The position numbers and the translations under genes are program-made. From Sporosarcina luteola (lineage in GTDB: Bacteria > Bacillota > Bacilli > Bacillales_A > Planococcaceae), in the NCBI RefSeq assembly GCF_023715585.1, contig NZ_JAMBOK010000001.1:310001-374000 (forward strand): DNA of 64,000 nucleotides, read 5' to 3'. The notes beneath the pieces are model-generated. The model was not told the DNA's origin and ran no database searches. It was given only the letters and a program-made list of their open reading frames with translations. Numbering within the stretch: the stretch's first letter is position 1; each line of letters starts with the position of its first letter. Shown piece after piece: positions 45,964 to 56,172 of this stretch.

Positions 45964-46729
45964 CGGAAAGTGGTTATTCATTGGAACGGACCTTAGATTA
46001 TCAGAATGCAGCCGAATAATGGGGGAGAAGGGCTATGATGTGTTCCATTATAACGGAAACAGTTATTCGGCACGGTTAGCTTGCATCCTTGATGAATTCT
46101 CGCCTGATCATATCGTATTTCCAATTCTGCAAATGGAAGGTGCCATTCCGGTTGATAAAATTAATAAATCGGCAGTCCTTTATCCGGGAGTAGCTGCTAG
46201 TGATTGGCTCGCTCCTTTTTCGGAAGCAGGTTTCACCATCCGTCCGTATTTGAAGGAAGTGGAATTCGTCTGGGAAAATGCAGTTTTGACAGCTGAGGGA
46301 TTCCTGCTTGAATACTATCCTTCTTCAAAACGACGTATTTCAGGTGAACACTTCTATATCGCCGGATTCGGCAAAGTCGGAAAAATGACTGCGGCGGTCC
46401 TGGCTTCGCTTGGAGCCTCTATAACCGTAGTCGCGCGTTCTGTGGAGCAGCTTGGCGAAGCGGCAGCAATCGGCTACCGCACAATGCACTTGCCGACCGG
46501 AGCGATGGGGGTAAAAGGGATCCTCGTAAACACGATACCCGCGAAATGGCTAGAAGTCGAGGTGGATTCAACATTGCGCATATATGATTTAGCATCTGCG
46601 CCCGGATGCCTAAAGGACAATTCCCCGGATGAATACTATACAATACACCTCGGATTGCCGGGAAAACACTTTCCCACGGATGCAGCTACGGCTTTGTCCA
46701 AAGCGTTGCTGAGGATGAATAGTAGATGA
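45950..46729 (+). CDS. dpaA: Dipicolinate synthase subunit A
   Basis: The protein has about 259 residues. It has a Rossmann-type NAD(P) domain (FYIAGFGKVGKMTAAVLASL GA) and a distinct N-terminal domain beginning TIIDGKWLFIGTDLRLSECS. With DpaB it converts 4-hydroxy-tetrahydrodipicolinate to dipicolinic acid in the mother cell during sporulation. The start is uncertain: TTG 45950 is 9 bases from GGGGG, and TTG 45944 is nearer; both lie within the end of ymxH. Confidence 0.9.
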   Translation: MTIIDGKWLFIGTDLRLSECSRIMGEKGYDVFHYNGNSYSARLACILDEFSPDHIVFPILQMEGAIPVDKINKSAVLYPGVAASDWLAPFSEAGFTIRPYLKEVEFVWENAVLTAEGFLLEYYPSSKRRISGEHFYIAGFGKVGKMTAAVLASLGASITVVARSVEQLGEAAAIGYRTMHLPTGAMGVKGILVNTIPAKWLEVEVDSTLRIYDLASAPGCLKDNSPDEYYTIHLGLPGKHFPTDAATALSKALLRMNSR

Positions 46730-46741
46730 AAGGGGAAAAAA

Positions 46742-47326
46742 ATGCTACAGGGGAAAAGAATAGGGCTTGGTATTACGGCTTCCCATTGTACGTATGACCA
46801 AATATTACCCGTTATTAGCGATTTGCAAGAAGCTGGGGCAACAGTCGTCCCTGTCATTACGCATTCCGTGCTCACAGCTGCGACACGGTTCGGTACAGGC
46901 GAGGAATGGATCGCGAGAATCGAAGAAGCAACAGGCGAAAAAGTCATCTCCACAATAGTAGGAGCTGAGCCATTCGGTCCAAGTTCCCCAGTCGATTGCA
47001 TGATCATTGCGCCGATGACTGGAAACTCCATCAGTAAATTTGCCAATGCCGCAACGGATTCACCAGTATTGATGGCTGCGAAAGCCACCTTGCGGAATGG
47101 AAGCCCGGTGCTGCTCGGTATTTCAACAAATGACGCATTAGGATTGAATGGCCCTAACATCATGAAGTTATTGAACATGAAGAATGTATATTTCATTCCA
47201 TTCGGTCAAGATGATCCTTTCAATAAGCCGAACTCATTAATCTCCGATTTTACATTAATGGTCCCCGCCGCGGCGGCCGCCCTCGAACACCAACAATTAC
47301 AACCACTGTTAATTATTCATAAATAA
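46742..47326 (+). CDS. dpaB: Dipicolinate synthase subunit B
   Basis: The protein has 194 residues of the flavoprotein (PPC decarboxylase-like) fold. It shows GKRIGLGITASHCTYDQILP, PVDCMIIAPMTGNSISKFAN and KNVYFIPFGQDDPFNKPNSL. It partners DpaA in dipicolinate formation. GAAAGGGGAAAAA precedes ATG 46742, 12 bases after dpaA. Confidence 0.94.
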   Translation: MLQGKRIGLGITASHCTYDQILPVISDLQEAGATVVPVITHSVLTAATRFGTGEEWIARIEEATGEKVISTIVGAEPFGPSSPVDCMIIAPMTGNSISKFANAATDSPVLMAAKATLRNGSPVLLGISTNDALGLNGPNIMKLLNMKNVYFIPFGQDDPFNKPNSLISDFTLMVPAAAAALEHQQLQPLLIIHK

Positions 47327-47436
47327 AAGTAAAGTTACAAAGCAGAAAACTTCCTAATATGATATACTTTCTCAAATGAACTCTTATAGGACGCAGGATA
47401 TGGTTTTATTGATGCAAAAGATTAAATTGTCTTCAT

Positions 47437-47465
47437 TTGCATTAATAATCTATACACTGTATATA
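47437..47465 (+). promoter_or_regulatory. Candidate sigma-A promoter of asd
   Basis: TTGCAT (47437-47442) and TATATA (47460-47465) are separated by 17 bases and end 34 bases before the asd start. It would express asd-dapA in growing cells independently of dpaAB. Confidence 0.6.
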
Positions 47466-47499
47466 TATCCAGAGGTCCTAAAATGAAAGGGAGATTGAG

Positions 47500-48534
47500 A
47501 TGAATAGAGAAAATTTGAATGTGGCAATTGTTGGGGCAACTGGAGCAGTGGGAACGAAAATCCTTGAAAAGCTTTTAGAACGGAATTTCCCAGTTAAATC
47601 GATTAAATTACTAGCTTCTAAGCGTTCGGCAGGACTGGAGATTGCTGCCGGCGGTCAAACATATATCGTCGAAGAAACGGTTCCAGAATCTTTTGAAGGC
47701 GTCGATATTGCGTTTTTCAGTGCAGGAGGTTCCATCTCTCAAAGGTTTGCGCCTGAAGCGGTAAAACGTGGTGCGGTCGTCATTGATAATACAAGCGCAT
47801 TCAGGATGGATGAAAACATTCCGCTCGTCGTGCCTGAAGTGAATCCGCATACATTGAAAAACCATTCAGGAATCATTGCGAACCCGAACTGTTCCACGAT
47901 TCAAATGGTTGCGGCGCTTCAGCCGGTCAAGGAAAAATTCGGTATCAACCGAATTATCGTATCGACGTATCAGGCAGTTTCAGGTGCGGGTGCCGAAGCG
48001 ATCGATGAACTTGAACTGCAAAGTACGCAAATTACGGACCGTGCAAACATCAAAGCGGAATTGCTTCCAAGCGCTTCTGCGGAACGCCATTATCCGATCG
48101 CATTCAACGCCATTCCGCAAATCGATGCTTTTGATGAATCGGGGTATACGTTAGAGGAATTAAAAATGATGAACGAAACGAAAAAGATCTTCGGCGACCA
48201 ACAGATGGCTGTGACTGCCACATGCGTCCGGCTGCCTGTTGTTACAGGGCATTCGGAATCCGTGTATATAGAAACGGATGACGAAAATGCTACTGTTGCC
48301 GACATCCGTTCAGCAATGGAAAATGCGCCGGGTGTTATCATCCAGGATGATCCGTCTTCACAATTGTATCCGATGCCATTATTCGCTGAAGGGAAAGATG
48401 AGATCTTCGTCGGCCGCATCCGGAAAGATCCGAAACACCCTGCCGGCTTCCATATGTGGATCGTTTCTGATAATTTGTTGAAAGGTGCCGCGCTGAATTC
48501 GGTTCAAATTGCTGAGGAATTAATTAAAAACTGA
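47500..48534 (+). CDS. asd: Aspartate-semialdehyde dehydrogenase
   Basis: The protein has 344 residues. The NADP fold starts VAIVGATGAVGTKILEKLLE; the catalytic cysteine is in NPNCSTIQMV; STYQAVSGAGAEAIDEL and CVRLPVVTGHSES follow. It makes aspartate semialdehyde for lysine, threonine, methionine and dipicolinate. AAAGGGAGA lies before ATG 47500. Confidence 0.96.
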   Translation: MNRENLNVAIVGATGAVGTKILEKLLERNFPVKSIKLLASKRSAGLEIAAGGQTYIVEETVPESFEGVDIAFFSAGGSISQRFAPEAVKRGAVVIDNTSAFRMDENIPLVVPEVNPHTLKNHSGIIANPNCSTIQMVAALQPVKEKFGINRIIVSTYQAVSGAGAEAIDELELQSTQITDRANIKAELLPSASAERHYPIAFNAIPQIDAFDESGYTLEELKMMNETKKIFGDQQMAVTATCVRLPVVTGHSESVYIETDDENATVADIRSAMENAPGVIIQDDPSSQLYPMPLFAEGKDEIFVGRIRKDPKHPAGFHMWIVSDNLLKGAALNSVQIAEELIKN

Positions 48535-48620
48535 GTGAAACGGTTGTTCCATGCCATTAGCAGGCACAGGAAGACCGATGCAATTGCTTCACCATAAAGC
48601 CATGAAAAGGAATGGTCAGA

Positions 48621-49511
48621 TTGGAACTTGGACAAATAGGAACAGCGATGGTCACTCCTTTTTCTAAGTCTGGAGCAATCGATTTTGACTTGACGGAACA
48701 GCTGATCGAGCATTTGATCGCAACGGGGACGGATTCCTTAATCGTCTGTGGTACTACGGGGGAATCTCCCACGTTAAATCATCAAGAGAAATCGGAACTA
48801 TTCAAATATGCAATTGAAATCGTCGGAAAAAGGATTCCCGTCATTGCAGGAACAGGAACCTTCAATACCGCGGAAACGATCAAGTTGACAAAACAGGCAG
48901 ATGAGCTTGGTGCAGACGGAATCATGCTCGTGACCCCCTATTATAATAAGCCTGACCAAAAGGGGATTGTCACACATTTTACCCATATTGCAAAAGAGAC
49001 GGACCTTCCTATTCTTCTCTATAACATCCCTGGAAGAGCCGCGGTCAATATGGAGGCGGAAACCGTCATTGAATTATCCAAAATAAAAAATATCCGGGCT
49101 GTGAAGGAAGCGAGCGGCAGCCTCGATCAAATGTCCGATATCATATCCGGAACGGATAAAACATTCAAAGTTTACAGTGGAGATGATGCATTGACATTGC
49201 CGTTGTTATCCATAGGCGGAGATGGAGTCATTTCGGTCGCTTCGCATCTCGTAGGAGCTGAAATGCAACAAATGATCAATGCCTTCAGAGCTGGTAATAC
49301 GACCAAGGCTGCAACGATGCATAGAACCTTGCTGCCTCTATTCCATGCTGTGTTTTCTGCACCGAATCCTGTCCCTGTCAAATATGCCCTTAACAAGTTG
49401 GGGATTGAAACGGGCGGCGTGCGCATGCCGTTGACTGCTTTCGGAAAAGACTCCGCTGCCTTCGACGAAGTATGGGATAAATTCAAAAAAAACGAGTTTG
49501 TTTTTCAATAA
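48621..49511 (+). CDS. dapA: 4-hydroxy-tetrahydrodipicolinate synthase
   Basis: The protein has about 296 residues. It begins ELGQIGTAMVTPFSKSGAID and has the GTTGESPTL loop, the Tyr in LYNIPGRAAVN and the Schiff-base lysine in AVKEASGSLD. It condenses pyruvate with aspartate semialdehyde, the first step toward lysine and dipicolinate. AAAAGGA (48605-48611) suits TTG 48621; ATG 48612 is an alternative in the same frame. In B. subtilis dapG lies between asd and dapA; here it is absent. Confidence 0.95.
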   Translation: MELGQIGTAMVTPFSKSGAIDFDLTEQLIEHLIATGTDSLIVCGTTGESPTLNHQEKSELFKYAIEIVGKRIPVIAGTGTFNTAETIKLTKQADELGADGIMLVTPYYNKPDQKGIVTHFTHIAKETDLPILLYNIPGRAAVNMEAETVIELSKIKNIRAVKEASGSLDQMSDIISGTDKTFKVYSGDDALTLPLLSIGGDGVISVASHLVGAEMQQMINAFRAGNTTKAATMHRTLLPLFHAVFSAPNPVPVKYALNKLGIETGGVRMPLTAFGKDSAAFDEVWDKFKKNEFVFQ

Positions 49512-49514
49512 AGC

Positions 49515-49546
49515 AAAGCCGGTAGCAATCACCGGCTTTTTTTGTT
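49515..49546 (+). terminator. Rho-independent terminator after dapA
   Basis: AAAGCCGGT (49515-49523) pairs with ACCGGCTTT (49531-49539), loop AGCAATC, with a T-run after it. Confidence 0.9.
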
Positions 49547-49575
49547 TGTGTAGTAGGGTCATTCTCACGTATAAT
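49546..49575 (+). promoter_or_regulatory. Candidate promoter of the RNase J gene
   Basis: TTGTGT (49546-49551) and a perfect TATAAT (49570-49575) lie 18 bases apart, just after the dapA terminator. A leader of about 170 bases to the next gene would follow; nothing else is evident in it. Confidence 0.5.
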
Positions 49576-49756
49576 GAAACTTAGTCGTTGTGGACGGGTT
49601 ACCATCAAACAAGAAACAACAGTTATCATTGAAAATTGACAGTTGGAATTTCACTAAGAAGTATAGGCGCCCATAGTAAAATCGCCAGAAAAACATACAT
49701 AGACGGTTCATGATCCAACACCAGTCTTTTTCAAAAAATGTATAGGAGGAAACAAT

Positions 49757-51424
49757 GTGGCAAAAACAAAAAATGAAGTTATAAAAGTAATCCCCTTGGG
49801 AGGAGTCGGGGAAATCGGAAAAGCGATGTACGTTGTCGAAATCGATGACGAACTATTCATCGTCGACGCGGGACTCATGTTCCCTGAAGGCGAAATGCTT
49901 GGCATTGACATCGTCATTCCGGACCTGACATATATCGAGGAAAATAAAGATCGGGTTAAAGGGATTTTCCTGACGCATGGACATGAAGATGCAATCGGAT
50001 CTATCGCCTATCTTCTACAAAAAGTTCAAGCTCCAGTATACGGCTCAAAGCTGACGCTCGCACTCGCCAAAGAGCATTTGAAAGAGATGCCGGCACCAGC
50101 AGGCGTGAAATTCTTTGAAGTGTCGAATAAAAGCAGGATGAATTTCAAAAAGACCTATGTAACGTTCTTCCATACGACGCATAGCATTCCTGATTCGCTT
50201 GGCATTGTATTCCATACGAGCGAAGGCGCAATCGTCCATACGGGAGAATTCAAATTCGATCAATCAGCAAAAGGGAAGTATCGTCCCGATTTCGCAAAAA
50301 TGGCAGCTCTCGGCGAAGAAGGAGTCTTCATTCTGATGTCCGATTCAAATGAAGCGGAACGACCAGGCTACACAACATCCGAAACTGTAATTGAAGACCG
50401 GTTGTCAAATACTTTCCATGGTGCGGAAGGGCGTATTCTCGTTGCGTTGTACGCATCCAATTTCATTCGAATTCAACAGGTCTTCGATAAAGCACTGGAA
50501 ACAGGCAAGAAAGTCGCTGTCGTAGGCAAGAGCCTGGAAAGCTATTTTGAAGTCGGGATGCGGTTAGGGTATTTGCAAATTGACGAAGAAACGGTCATAT
50601 CCGTAAAAGATATCGGTAAGTATTCCGATGATCAAATCGTAATCATTTTAACGGGCAATCAAGGTGAACCGCTTGACGCGCTTGAAAAGATCGTCCGCAA
50701 ACACCATAAGGATATTAAAATCAAAGAGACTGATACAGTCCTCATTACCTTCACACCATCCCCTAGCATGGAAGTGTCCATGTATCAGATGGCGAATGAG
50801 TTGGCGAAAGCCGGGGCAAACGTCCTCACTGCCTCGAAGAATGTCCACGTATCCGGACACGGCAGCCAGGAAGATTTAAAAATGATGTTGAATTTGATGC
50901 GTCCGAAGTATTTCATTCCAATCCAAGGCGAATATAAAATGCTGATTGCGCATTCTAAGCTTGCACAACAGGTAGGGTTGCAAAAATCCCAGATCTTCAT
51001 TGCGGATAAAGGGGATATCGTTGAATATAAAAACGACAAAATGAGAATGAGCGGCCGAGTCCAAGCAGGAAATATTCTCATTGACGGGATTGGGGTCGGA
51101 GATGTCGGCAATATCGTTTTGCGGGACAGGAAGTTGTTGTCGCAAGATGGCATATTCACTGTAGTGATAACGTTAAGCCGCAGACAGAAGAGAATTGCTG
51201 CAGGTCCCGAAATCGTCTCCCGTGGCTTCGTCTATGTAAGAGAGTCCGAGGAACTGCTCGAAGAGGCGAGGAACCTTGTAAGGAAGATTGTGGAAAAGTA
51301 TGTGAATAAAGATACGTTCGAATGGACAAACATAAAGCAAGAGATCCGCGATACACTAAGCTCCTATTTATTCCAACAGACGAAAAGAAGACCGATGATC
51401 ATTCCAATCATCATGGAGTATTGA
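49757..51424 (+). CDS. rnjB: RNase J2-like ribonuclease paralogue with altered metal site
   Basis: The protein has 555 residues. The beta-lactamase/beta-CASP fold and C-terminal domain are intact (LGGVGEIGKAMYVVEIDDEL; HVSGHGSQEDLKMMLNLMRP; RRPMIIPIIME). The metal motif expected as HxHxDH reads HGHEDA (residues 74-79), and the later conserved TGD is TGE (E164). B. subtilis RNase J2, at the same place after dapA, also lacks these ligands and works with RNase J1. This copy is thus probably an accessory subunit rather than the main nuclease. The start is GTG 49757 with AGGAGG upstream. Confidence 0.88.
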   Translation: MAKTKNEVIKVIPLGGVGEIGKAMYVVEIDDELFIVDAGLMFPEGEMLGIDIVIPDLTYIEENKDRVKGIFLTHGHEDAIGSIAYLLQKVQAPVYGSKLTLALAKEHLKEMPAPAGVKFFEVSNKSRMNFKKTYVTFFHTTHSIPDSLGIVFHTSEGAIVHTGEFKFDQSAKGKYRPDFAKMAALGEEGVFILMSDSNEAERPGYTTSETVIEDRLSNTFHGAEGRILVALYASNFIRIQQVFDKALETGKKVAVVGKSLESYFEVGMRLGYLQIDEETVISVKDIGKYSDDQIVIILTGNQGEPLDALEKIVRKHHKDIKIKETDTVLITFTPSPSMEVSMYQMANELAKAGANVLTASKNVHVSGHGSQEDLKMMLNLMRPKYFIPIQGEYKMLIAHSKLAQQVGLQKSQIFIADKGDIVEYKNDKMRMSGRVQAGNILIDGIGVGDVGNIVLRDRKLLSQDGIFTVVITLSRRQKRIAAGPEIVSRGFVYVRESEELLEEARNLVRKIVEKYVNKDTFEWTNIKQEIRDTLSSYLFQQTKRRPMIIPIIMEY

Positions 51425-51478
51425 ATTAGTCTGTACGGTATAAAGACGGAGATATGACGGACAGCTACAGAACTTGAG

Positions 51479-51521
51479 AAAAGGATTTCCATGCCGACCG
51501 GACGGCGGGAAATCCTTTTTT
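51479..51521 (+). terminator. Rho-independent terminator after the RNase J gene
   Basis: AAAAGGATTTCC (51479-51490) pairs perfectly with GGAAATCCTTTT (51508-51519); it is followed by further T residues. It lies just 17 bases before the next gene start. Confidence 0.88.
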
Positions 51522-51537
51522 CAAAAGGAGGAATTAC

Positions 51538-53895
51538 ATGTCTAAAAAAACGAAGAAAAAAAGAAAGGCGAGCGCTTCCAGAAAGAAGAATGAAGGCCTC
51601 CATCCATTACTGTACGAAGTAGCCGGTTTGACGATGATCGGCTTTGCAATTATGATCATTTTTGAATTTGGCATCGTAGGAAGAGGTCTATCCTCTTTTA
51701 CAAGACTGCTATTCGGGAATTGGCATGGAGCTATTCCCCTTCTGTTGATCGTACAAGCGTTGCTCTTTATGGTGAAACGGAAGGCGGTCGGCTGGAAGAA
51801 CCGGATTGTCGGAGGAAGCTTATTCATACTGGCAAGTTTGCTATTATTTAGCCACATTTATTTGTTCAAGGGACTCTATGAGAGCAAAGTGCTTATGTCG
51901 AACTCTGCTTTTAAAGAGACGTGGAAAGTGCTTGTGACGAACGAAGGGATTGTATCGAGAAGCGGAACCCTCGGTGGAGGACTGGCGGGAGCATTGCTAT
52001 TTGCGCTCTTCCATTCGCTATTCGATTCGGCAGGAGCGACAGTAGCGGGAGTCCTGCTGTTGTTGATAGGTATTGTTCTACTCACTGGAAAGGCACTCGT
52101 TCCATATATTGCGGAACTATATCCCAAGTTGCTCGCTTCATTGAAAGCTAAAACGGAACGGAAAGAAACGAAAAAACCTAAAAAAGAAATTGAACCTGCA
52201 CTCTCAAGGACGGCGAAGCGTTCCAAAAAGTCGCCTGCCGTTTTGGACGAACGGGTGGAGGTTGTGACCGGTGCCGCTGTTGAGGAACAGGAAGAAATCC
52301 ATTCGAAACCGATCATTTCCGCATTCAACGAACGGATTGAGCCGGCAGCGACCAATGATGAGCATGCAGCGGTTATCGAAAAAGCAGCGGAGGCATCGCC
52401 GGAATTTGAGGCGGAAGCCGCTGATGTTCCTGCATATTCAAACATAGCTGGAGAAGAAGAAAATGTTTCTTATATTCTGCCACCGCCTTCATTACTGAAG
52501 CAAACACCAGCTAATGATCAATCTGCAGAATATGACTCTATTCACGCAAATGCGCAAAAGCTTGAGAGGACGTTTTTAAGTTTTGGCGTGAAAGCGAAAG
52601 TTACCCAAGTCCATTTAGGGCCTGCTGTGACTAAATACGAAGTGCTGCCGGATACAGGCGTTAAGGTGAGCAGGATTGTCAGCCTGGCAGACGATATCGC
52701 GCTTGCCCTCGCTGCGAGCGATATAAGAATAGAAGCACCGATTCCCGGAAAATCTGCGGTAGGAATAGAAGTTCCGAACAAATCGGTTGCAATCGTCAGT
52801 CTGCGGGAAGTGATCGATTCGAAGGAAAATAATCGACCCGATTCTAAACTGAGTATCGTTCTAGGCAGAGACGTGACAGGCCAGGCAATGATGGCCGAAT
52901 TGAACAAAATGCCGCACGTCCTCGTTGCGGGGTCGACAGGAAGCGGGAAGAGTGTATGCATTAATGGAATCATCATCAGCATCTTAATGCGCGCTAAGCC
53001 GCATGAAGTAAAGATGATGATGATCGATCCGAAAATGGTTGAATTGAATGTCTACAACGGCGTTCCGCATTTGTTGGCTCCAGTCGTAACGGATCCTCGG
53101 AAAGCCTCTCAGGCATTGAAGAAGGTCGTTTCCGAAATGGAAAGAAGGTACGAGCTGTTTTCCCATACAGGAACTCGGAACATTGAAGGATACAATGAAC
53201 ATATCGAACAGTGGAATGAGGAGAATGAAGAAAAACATCCACGTATGCCGTACATTGTTGTTATTGTCGATGAACTTGCAGACTTGATGATGGTGGCATC
53301 TAGTGATGTGGAAGATTCTATTACACGTCTTGCCCAAATGGCGCGTGCTGCGGGAATACACTTGATCATCGCCACACAACGCCCAAGTGTGGATGTCATA
53401 ACAGGTATCATTAAAGCGAATATCCCTTCACGAATCGCTTTTGCTGTTTCTTCCGCCGTCGATTCAAGGACGATTTTGGACGGGGGCGGAGCAGAGAAGC
53501 TGCTTGGACGCGGAGATATGCTGTTTCTGCCTGCAGGTGCATCCAAGCCTGTCAGAGTCCAGGGAGCTTTCGTATCAGATCAGGAAGTGGAGGCTGTCGT
53601 CGATTTTGTCATTGAGCAGCAAAAGGCGCAATATCAGGAAGAAATGATACCGACAGAAGTGGAAGAGGTCCAGCCATATGAGGAGACGGATGAACTATAT
53701 GATGATGCCGTCCAACTCGTCATGGAAATGCAGACCGCATCCGTATCAATGCTGCAACGCCGTTTCCGCATCGGCTATTCTAGAGCGGCACGAATTGTTG
53801 ACCAAATGGAAATGAGAGGCGTTGTAGGTCCTCCGGAGGGCAGCAAGCCGAGACAAGTCCTGACTTCTTCCGTCGACTCGGACTATCATGCGTGA
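51538..53895 (+). CDS. spoIIIE: DNA translocase SpoIIIE/FtsK
   Basis: The protein has 785 residues, matching B. subtilis SpoIIIE (787). A basic N-tail and four membrane helices (about 20-185) are followed by a variable linker to about 330. The motor domain has Walker [17 protein letters not shown] and Walker [14 protein letters not shown], and the C-terminal gamma winged helix has [20 protein letters not shown]. It pumps DNA through the septum, in sporulation into the forespore. AAAGGAGGAATTAC precedes ATG 51538. tepA, which precedes it in B. subtilis, is absent. Confidence 0.96.
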   Translation: MSKKTKKKRKASASRKKNEGLHPLLYEVAGLTMIGFAIMIIFEFGIVGRGLSSFTRLLFGNWHGAIPLLLIVQALLFMVKRKAVGWKNRIVGGSLFILASLLLFSHIYLFKGLYESKVLMSNSAFKETWKVLVTNEGIVSRSGTLGGGLAGALLFALFHSLFDSAGATVAGVLLLLIGIVLLTGKALVPYIAELYPKLLASLKAKTERKETKKPKKEIEPALSRTAKRSKKSPAVLDERVEVVTGAAVEEQEEIHSKPIISAFNERIEPAATNDEHAAVIEKAAEASPEFEAEAADVPAYSNIAGEEENVSYILPPPSLLKQTPANDQSAEYDSIHANAQKLERTFLSFGVKAKVTQVHLGPAVTKYEVLPDTGVKVSRIVSLADDIALALAASDIRIEAPIPGKSAVGIEVPNKSVAIVSLREVIDSKENNRPDSKLSIVLGRDVTGQAMMAELNKMPHVLVAGSTGSGKSVCINGIIISILMRAKPHEVKMMMIDPKMVELNVYNGVPHLLAPVVTDPRKASQALKKVVSEMERRYELFSHTGTRNIEGYNEHIEQWNEENEEKHPRMPYIVVIVDELADLMMVASSDVEDSITRLAQMARAAGIHLIIATQRPSVDVITGIIKANIPSRIAFAVSSAVDSRTILDGGGAEKLLGRGDMLFLPAGASKPVRVQGAFVSDQEVEAVVDFVIEQQKAQYQEEMIPTEVEEVQPYEETDELYDDAVQLVMEMQTASVSMLQRRFRIGYSRAARIVDQMEMRGVVGPPEGSKPRQVLTSSVDSDYHA

Positions 53896-54056
53896 AAAAC
53901 ATGACAAAAGATGGACAATTAAAATGGAATTCATACAGTTTCAAGTTTTTTTGAAAAACAGATGTTTATTTTGGAGTAGTAAAATGATATAGTATGGATG
54001 ATTGAGAAATGGGGTAACACATCAGATGTCTTACCTCATCGGGAGGGGGGATATTA

Positions 54057-54785
54057 ATGGTGGTTAAAACGGACCAGAGGCATTTGTATATCCAAGTGAT
54101 CGAGCGCCTGAAAGAAGATATCGACACCGGTGTCTTCAAGGAGAACGAAAGGTTCCCATCAGAATTTGAACTTGCCAGAACGCTTGGGGTCAGCAGGGCG
54201 ACGCTTCGGGAAGCACTCCGTGTCCTTGAAGAGGAAAAAGTAATAATCAGAAAGCACGGTGTCGGAACTTTTGTGAATCCGCGACCATTATTTTCATCTG
54301 GCATCGAACAGCTATCAAGCGTCTCTTCCATGATCTGTGATGCAGGAATGGTTCCTGGCACGATTTTTATGGAGGTGCAAGAGAATCTCCCAAACGATGA
54401 AATGATTGGCAAGTTTGAATGCAATGAAAATGATAGTCTTGTTACAATTAAAAGAGTTAGGACTGCAGACGGCGAGCCCGTAGTTTATTGCATCGATCAT
54501 GTATTATCGAAAAATCTTCACGGAGGATCGGATGTCATTCTGAACGAATCCATTTTCAACTTGATTGAAAAATCAGGCCAGATTAGGATTGCTCAGGCTG
54601 TCGCCAACATCGAACCTGTCGGCTATGATGACGAAGCTTCTTCCATATTAAGATGTGGAGTGGACATCCCCCTCCTTGTATTGCTTCAACATCATTACAG
54701 TGAGGAAGGCGAAATGGTCCTTTACTCCAAAAACTATTTCAGAGCTGATAAATTCAGCTTCCATGTAGTGCGCAAAAGGGTATAA
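54057..54785 (+). CDS. ymfC: GntR-family transcriptional regulator (YmfC-like, HutC/UTRA type)
   Basis: The protein has 242 residues. The N-terminal winged helix is ERFPSEFELARTLGVSRATL with REALRVLEEEKVIIRKHGVG; the C-terminal UTRA ligand-binding domain ends FRADKFSFHVVRKR. It sits between spoIIIE and the nucleoside-type transporter, so it may regulate that cluster; the effector is unknown. GGGAGGGGGG precedes ATG 54057. The 161-base gap before it is A+T-rich with no clear operator recognised. Confidence 0.92.
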   Translation: MVVKTDQRHLYIQVIERLKEDIDTGVFKENERFPSEFELARTLGVSRATLREALRVLEEEKVIIRKHGVGTFVNPRPLFSSGIEQLSSVSSMICDAGMVPGTIFMEVQENLPNDEMIGKFECNENDSLVTIKRVRTADGEPVVYCIDHVLSKNLHGGSDVILNESIFNLIEKSGQIRIAQAVANIEPVGYDDEASSILRCGVDIPLLVLLQHHYSEEGEMVLYSKNYFRADKFSFHVVRKRV

Positions 54786-54953
54786 GGTACATTTTGGAAA
54801 GGGTTGGGGAGCAAGCTGAGAATGGTGGGCAACAAGTTCTACTGTAACAATCGCCTGTCTTTTTGGCTGCCGACTGAATACTTTTCAAGTGTGCATTTAA
54901 GACGTTCATTCGTCATATTTAATACCAAAATAAAAAACAGGGAGGTCCAATCG

Positions 54954-56012
54954 GTGAGCAAACGTAAATACGGTCTTGCATTATCATTGGTACTAGCAGC
55001 AGGCACATTACTCGGTGCATGCGGGACAGACAAAGAAAAAACAACAACTTCCAAAGGTGGAAACGAATCAGAGTTTTCACTAGCAATGGTCACGGATGTC
55101 GGCGGCATTGACGACAAATCGTTCAACCAATCCGCTTGGAAAGGTATTAAAGATTTCGGTGAAGCGAATGGTTTGAGTGAAGGCGACGGCGGATATGCAT
55201 ACCTCCAATCAAAAGGGGAAGCAGATTACACGTCCAACTTGAATGCGCTTACCCGTCGTGACTTCGATCTTGTTTTCGGTGTCGGTTTCATGATGGAAGA
55301 AGCGATCAATACAATTGCTGAGCAACAAGCTGATACAAACTTCGGAATCATCGATGGTGTCGTTGATCAGCCGAACGTGGCAAGCATCCTGTTTAAGGAA
55401 CAGGAAGGTGCATTCCTTGCTGGAGTTGCTGCTGCATTAATGACAAAATCAGATAAGATCGGTTTCGTCGGCGGTATGGAAATTCCTGTTATTGAGCGCT
55501 TTGAAGCTGGATTTGTTGCGGGTGTTGCAGCGGTAAATCCGGATATTAAAGTTGATGTAAAATATACTGGAGCATTTGACAAAGCTGAGCTTGGAAAAGC
55601 GGAAGCTGGCCGTATGTATTCATCAGGTGTAGATATTATCTTCCACGCAGCGGGTGGTACAGGAAACGGTGTATTCACAGAGGCGAAAGAGCGTAAAGCA
55701 GCTGACAAAGATGCTTACGTATGGGTTATCGGTGTTGACTCCGATCAATATGACGAAGGTCAGGTTGGCGATGACAATATCACGTTAACTTCAATGCTTA
55801 AACGCGTTGATGTAGCGGTTCAAGACATTGCGGAGCTTGCTAAGGAAGGAAAATTTCCTGGCGGCGAAACGAAAGTATATGGTCTTGAAGATGACGGTGT
55901 AACATTAGCTGATTCCCGTGGTGCAATTCCACAAGATGTAATGGATAAAGTGGAAGAGTTCAAGAAGAAAATTGCTTCAGGTGAAATCGAAGTGCCTGAG
56001 TTTGCTAAGTAA
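54954..56012 (+). CDS. BMP-family (PnrA/NupN-like) nucleoside-binding lipoprotein
   Basis: The protein has 352 residues. A lipoprotein signal (residues 1-22) ends in LLGAC with C23, followed by a low-complexity linker and a BMP/Med domain ([60 protein letters not shown]). This family binds purine nucleosides outside the membrane. The start is GTG 54954 after CAGGGAGGTCC; the frame is open upstream to 54804 but that part lacks a site and would bury the signal peptide. Confidence 0.94.
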   Translation: MSKRKYGLALSLVLAAGTLLGACGTDKEKTTTSKGGNESEFSLAMVTDVGGIDDKSFNQSAWKGIKDFGEANGLSEGDGGYAYLQSKGEADYTSNLNALTRRDFDLVFGVGFMMEEAINTIAEQQADTNFGIIDGVVDQPNVASILFKEQEGAFLAGVAAALMTKSDKIGFVGGMEIPVIERFEAGFVAGVAAVNPDIKVDVKYTGAFDKAELGKAEAGRMYSSGVDIIFHAAGGTGNGVFTEAKERKAADKDAYVWVIGVDSDQYDEGQVGDDNITLTSMLKRVDVAVQDIAELAKEGKFPGGETKVYGLEDDGVTLADSRGAIPQDVMDKVEEFKKKIASGEIEVPEFAK

Positions 56013-56027
56013 TTAAAAACACGACAT

Positions 56028-56056
56028 AGGCCGGATCAGTCCGGCCTTTGTTGTGA
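56028..56056 (+). terminator. Hairpin terminator after the lipoprotein gene
   Basis: AGGCCGGA (56028-56035) and TCCGGCCT (56040-56047) enclose TCAG; TTGTTGTG follows. The weak T-tract suggests partial termination, giving more binding protein than ATPase mRNA. Confidence 0.75.
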
Positions 56057-56172
56057 CAAAAGCACGGTGAAAAATGACAGACTAAAAGGTTTTTCACATA
56101 AAAGAACCTTTTATTGTGTTCATTTTACTAGCTAACTATAAAGAGAAACTATTATACGAGGAAGTGAAACCA

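Noticed and set aside
47327-47499. Lysine riboswitch before asd-dapA
   Set aside because: The 173-base gap is A+T-rich, contains a promoter near its end and shows none of the conserved lysine riboswitch helices.
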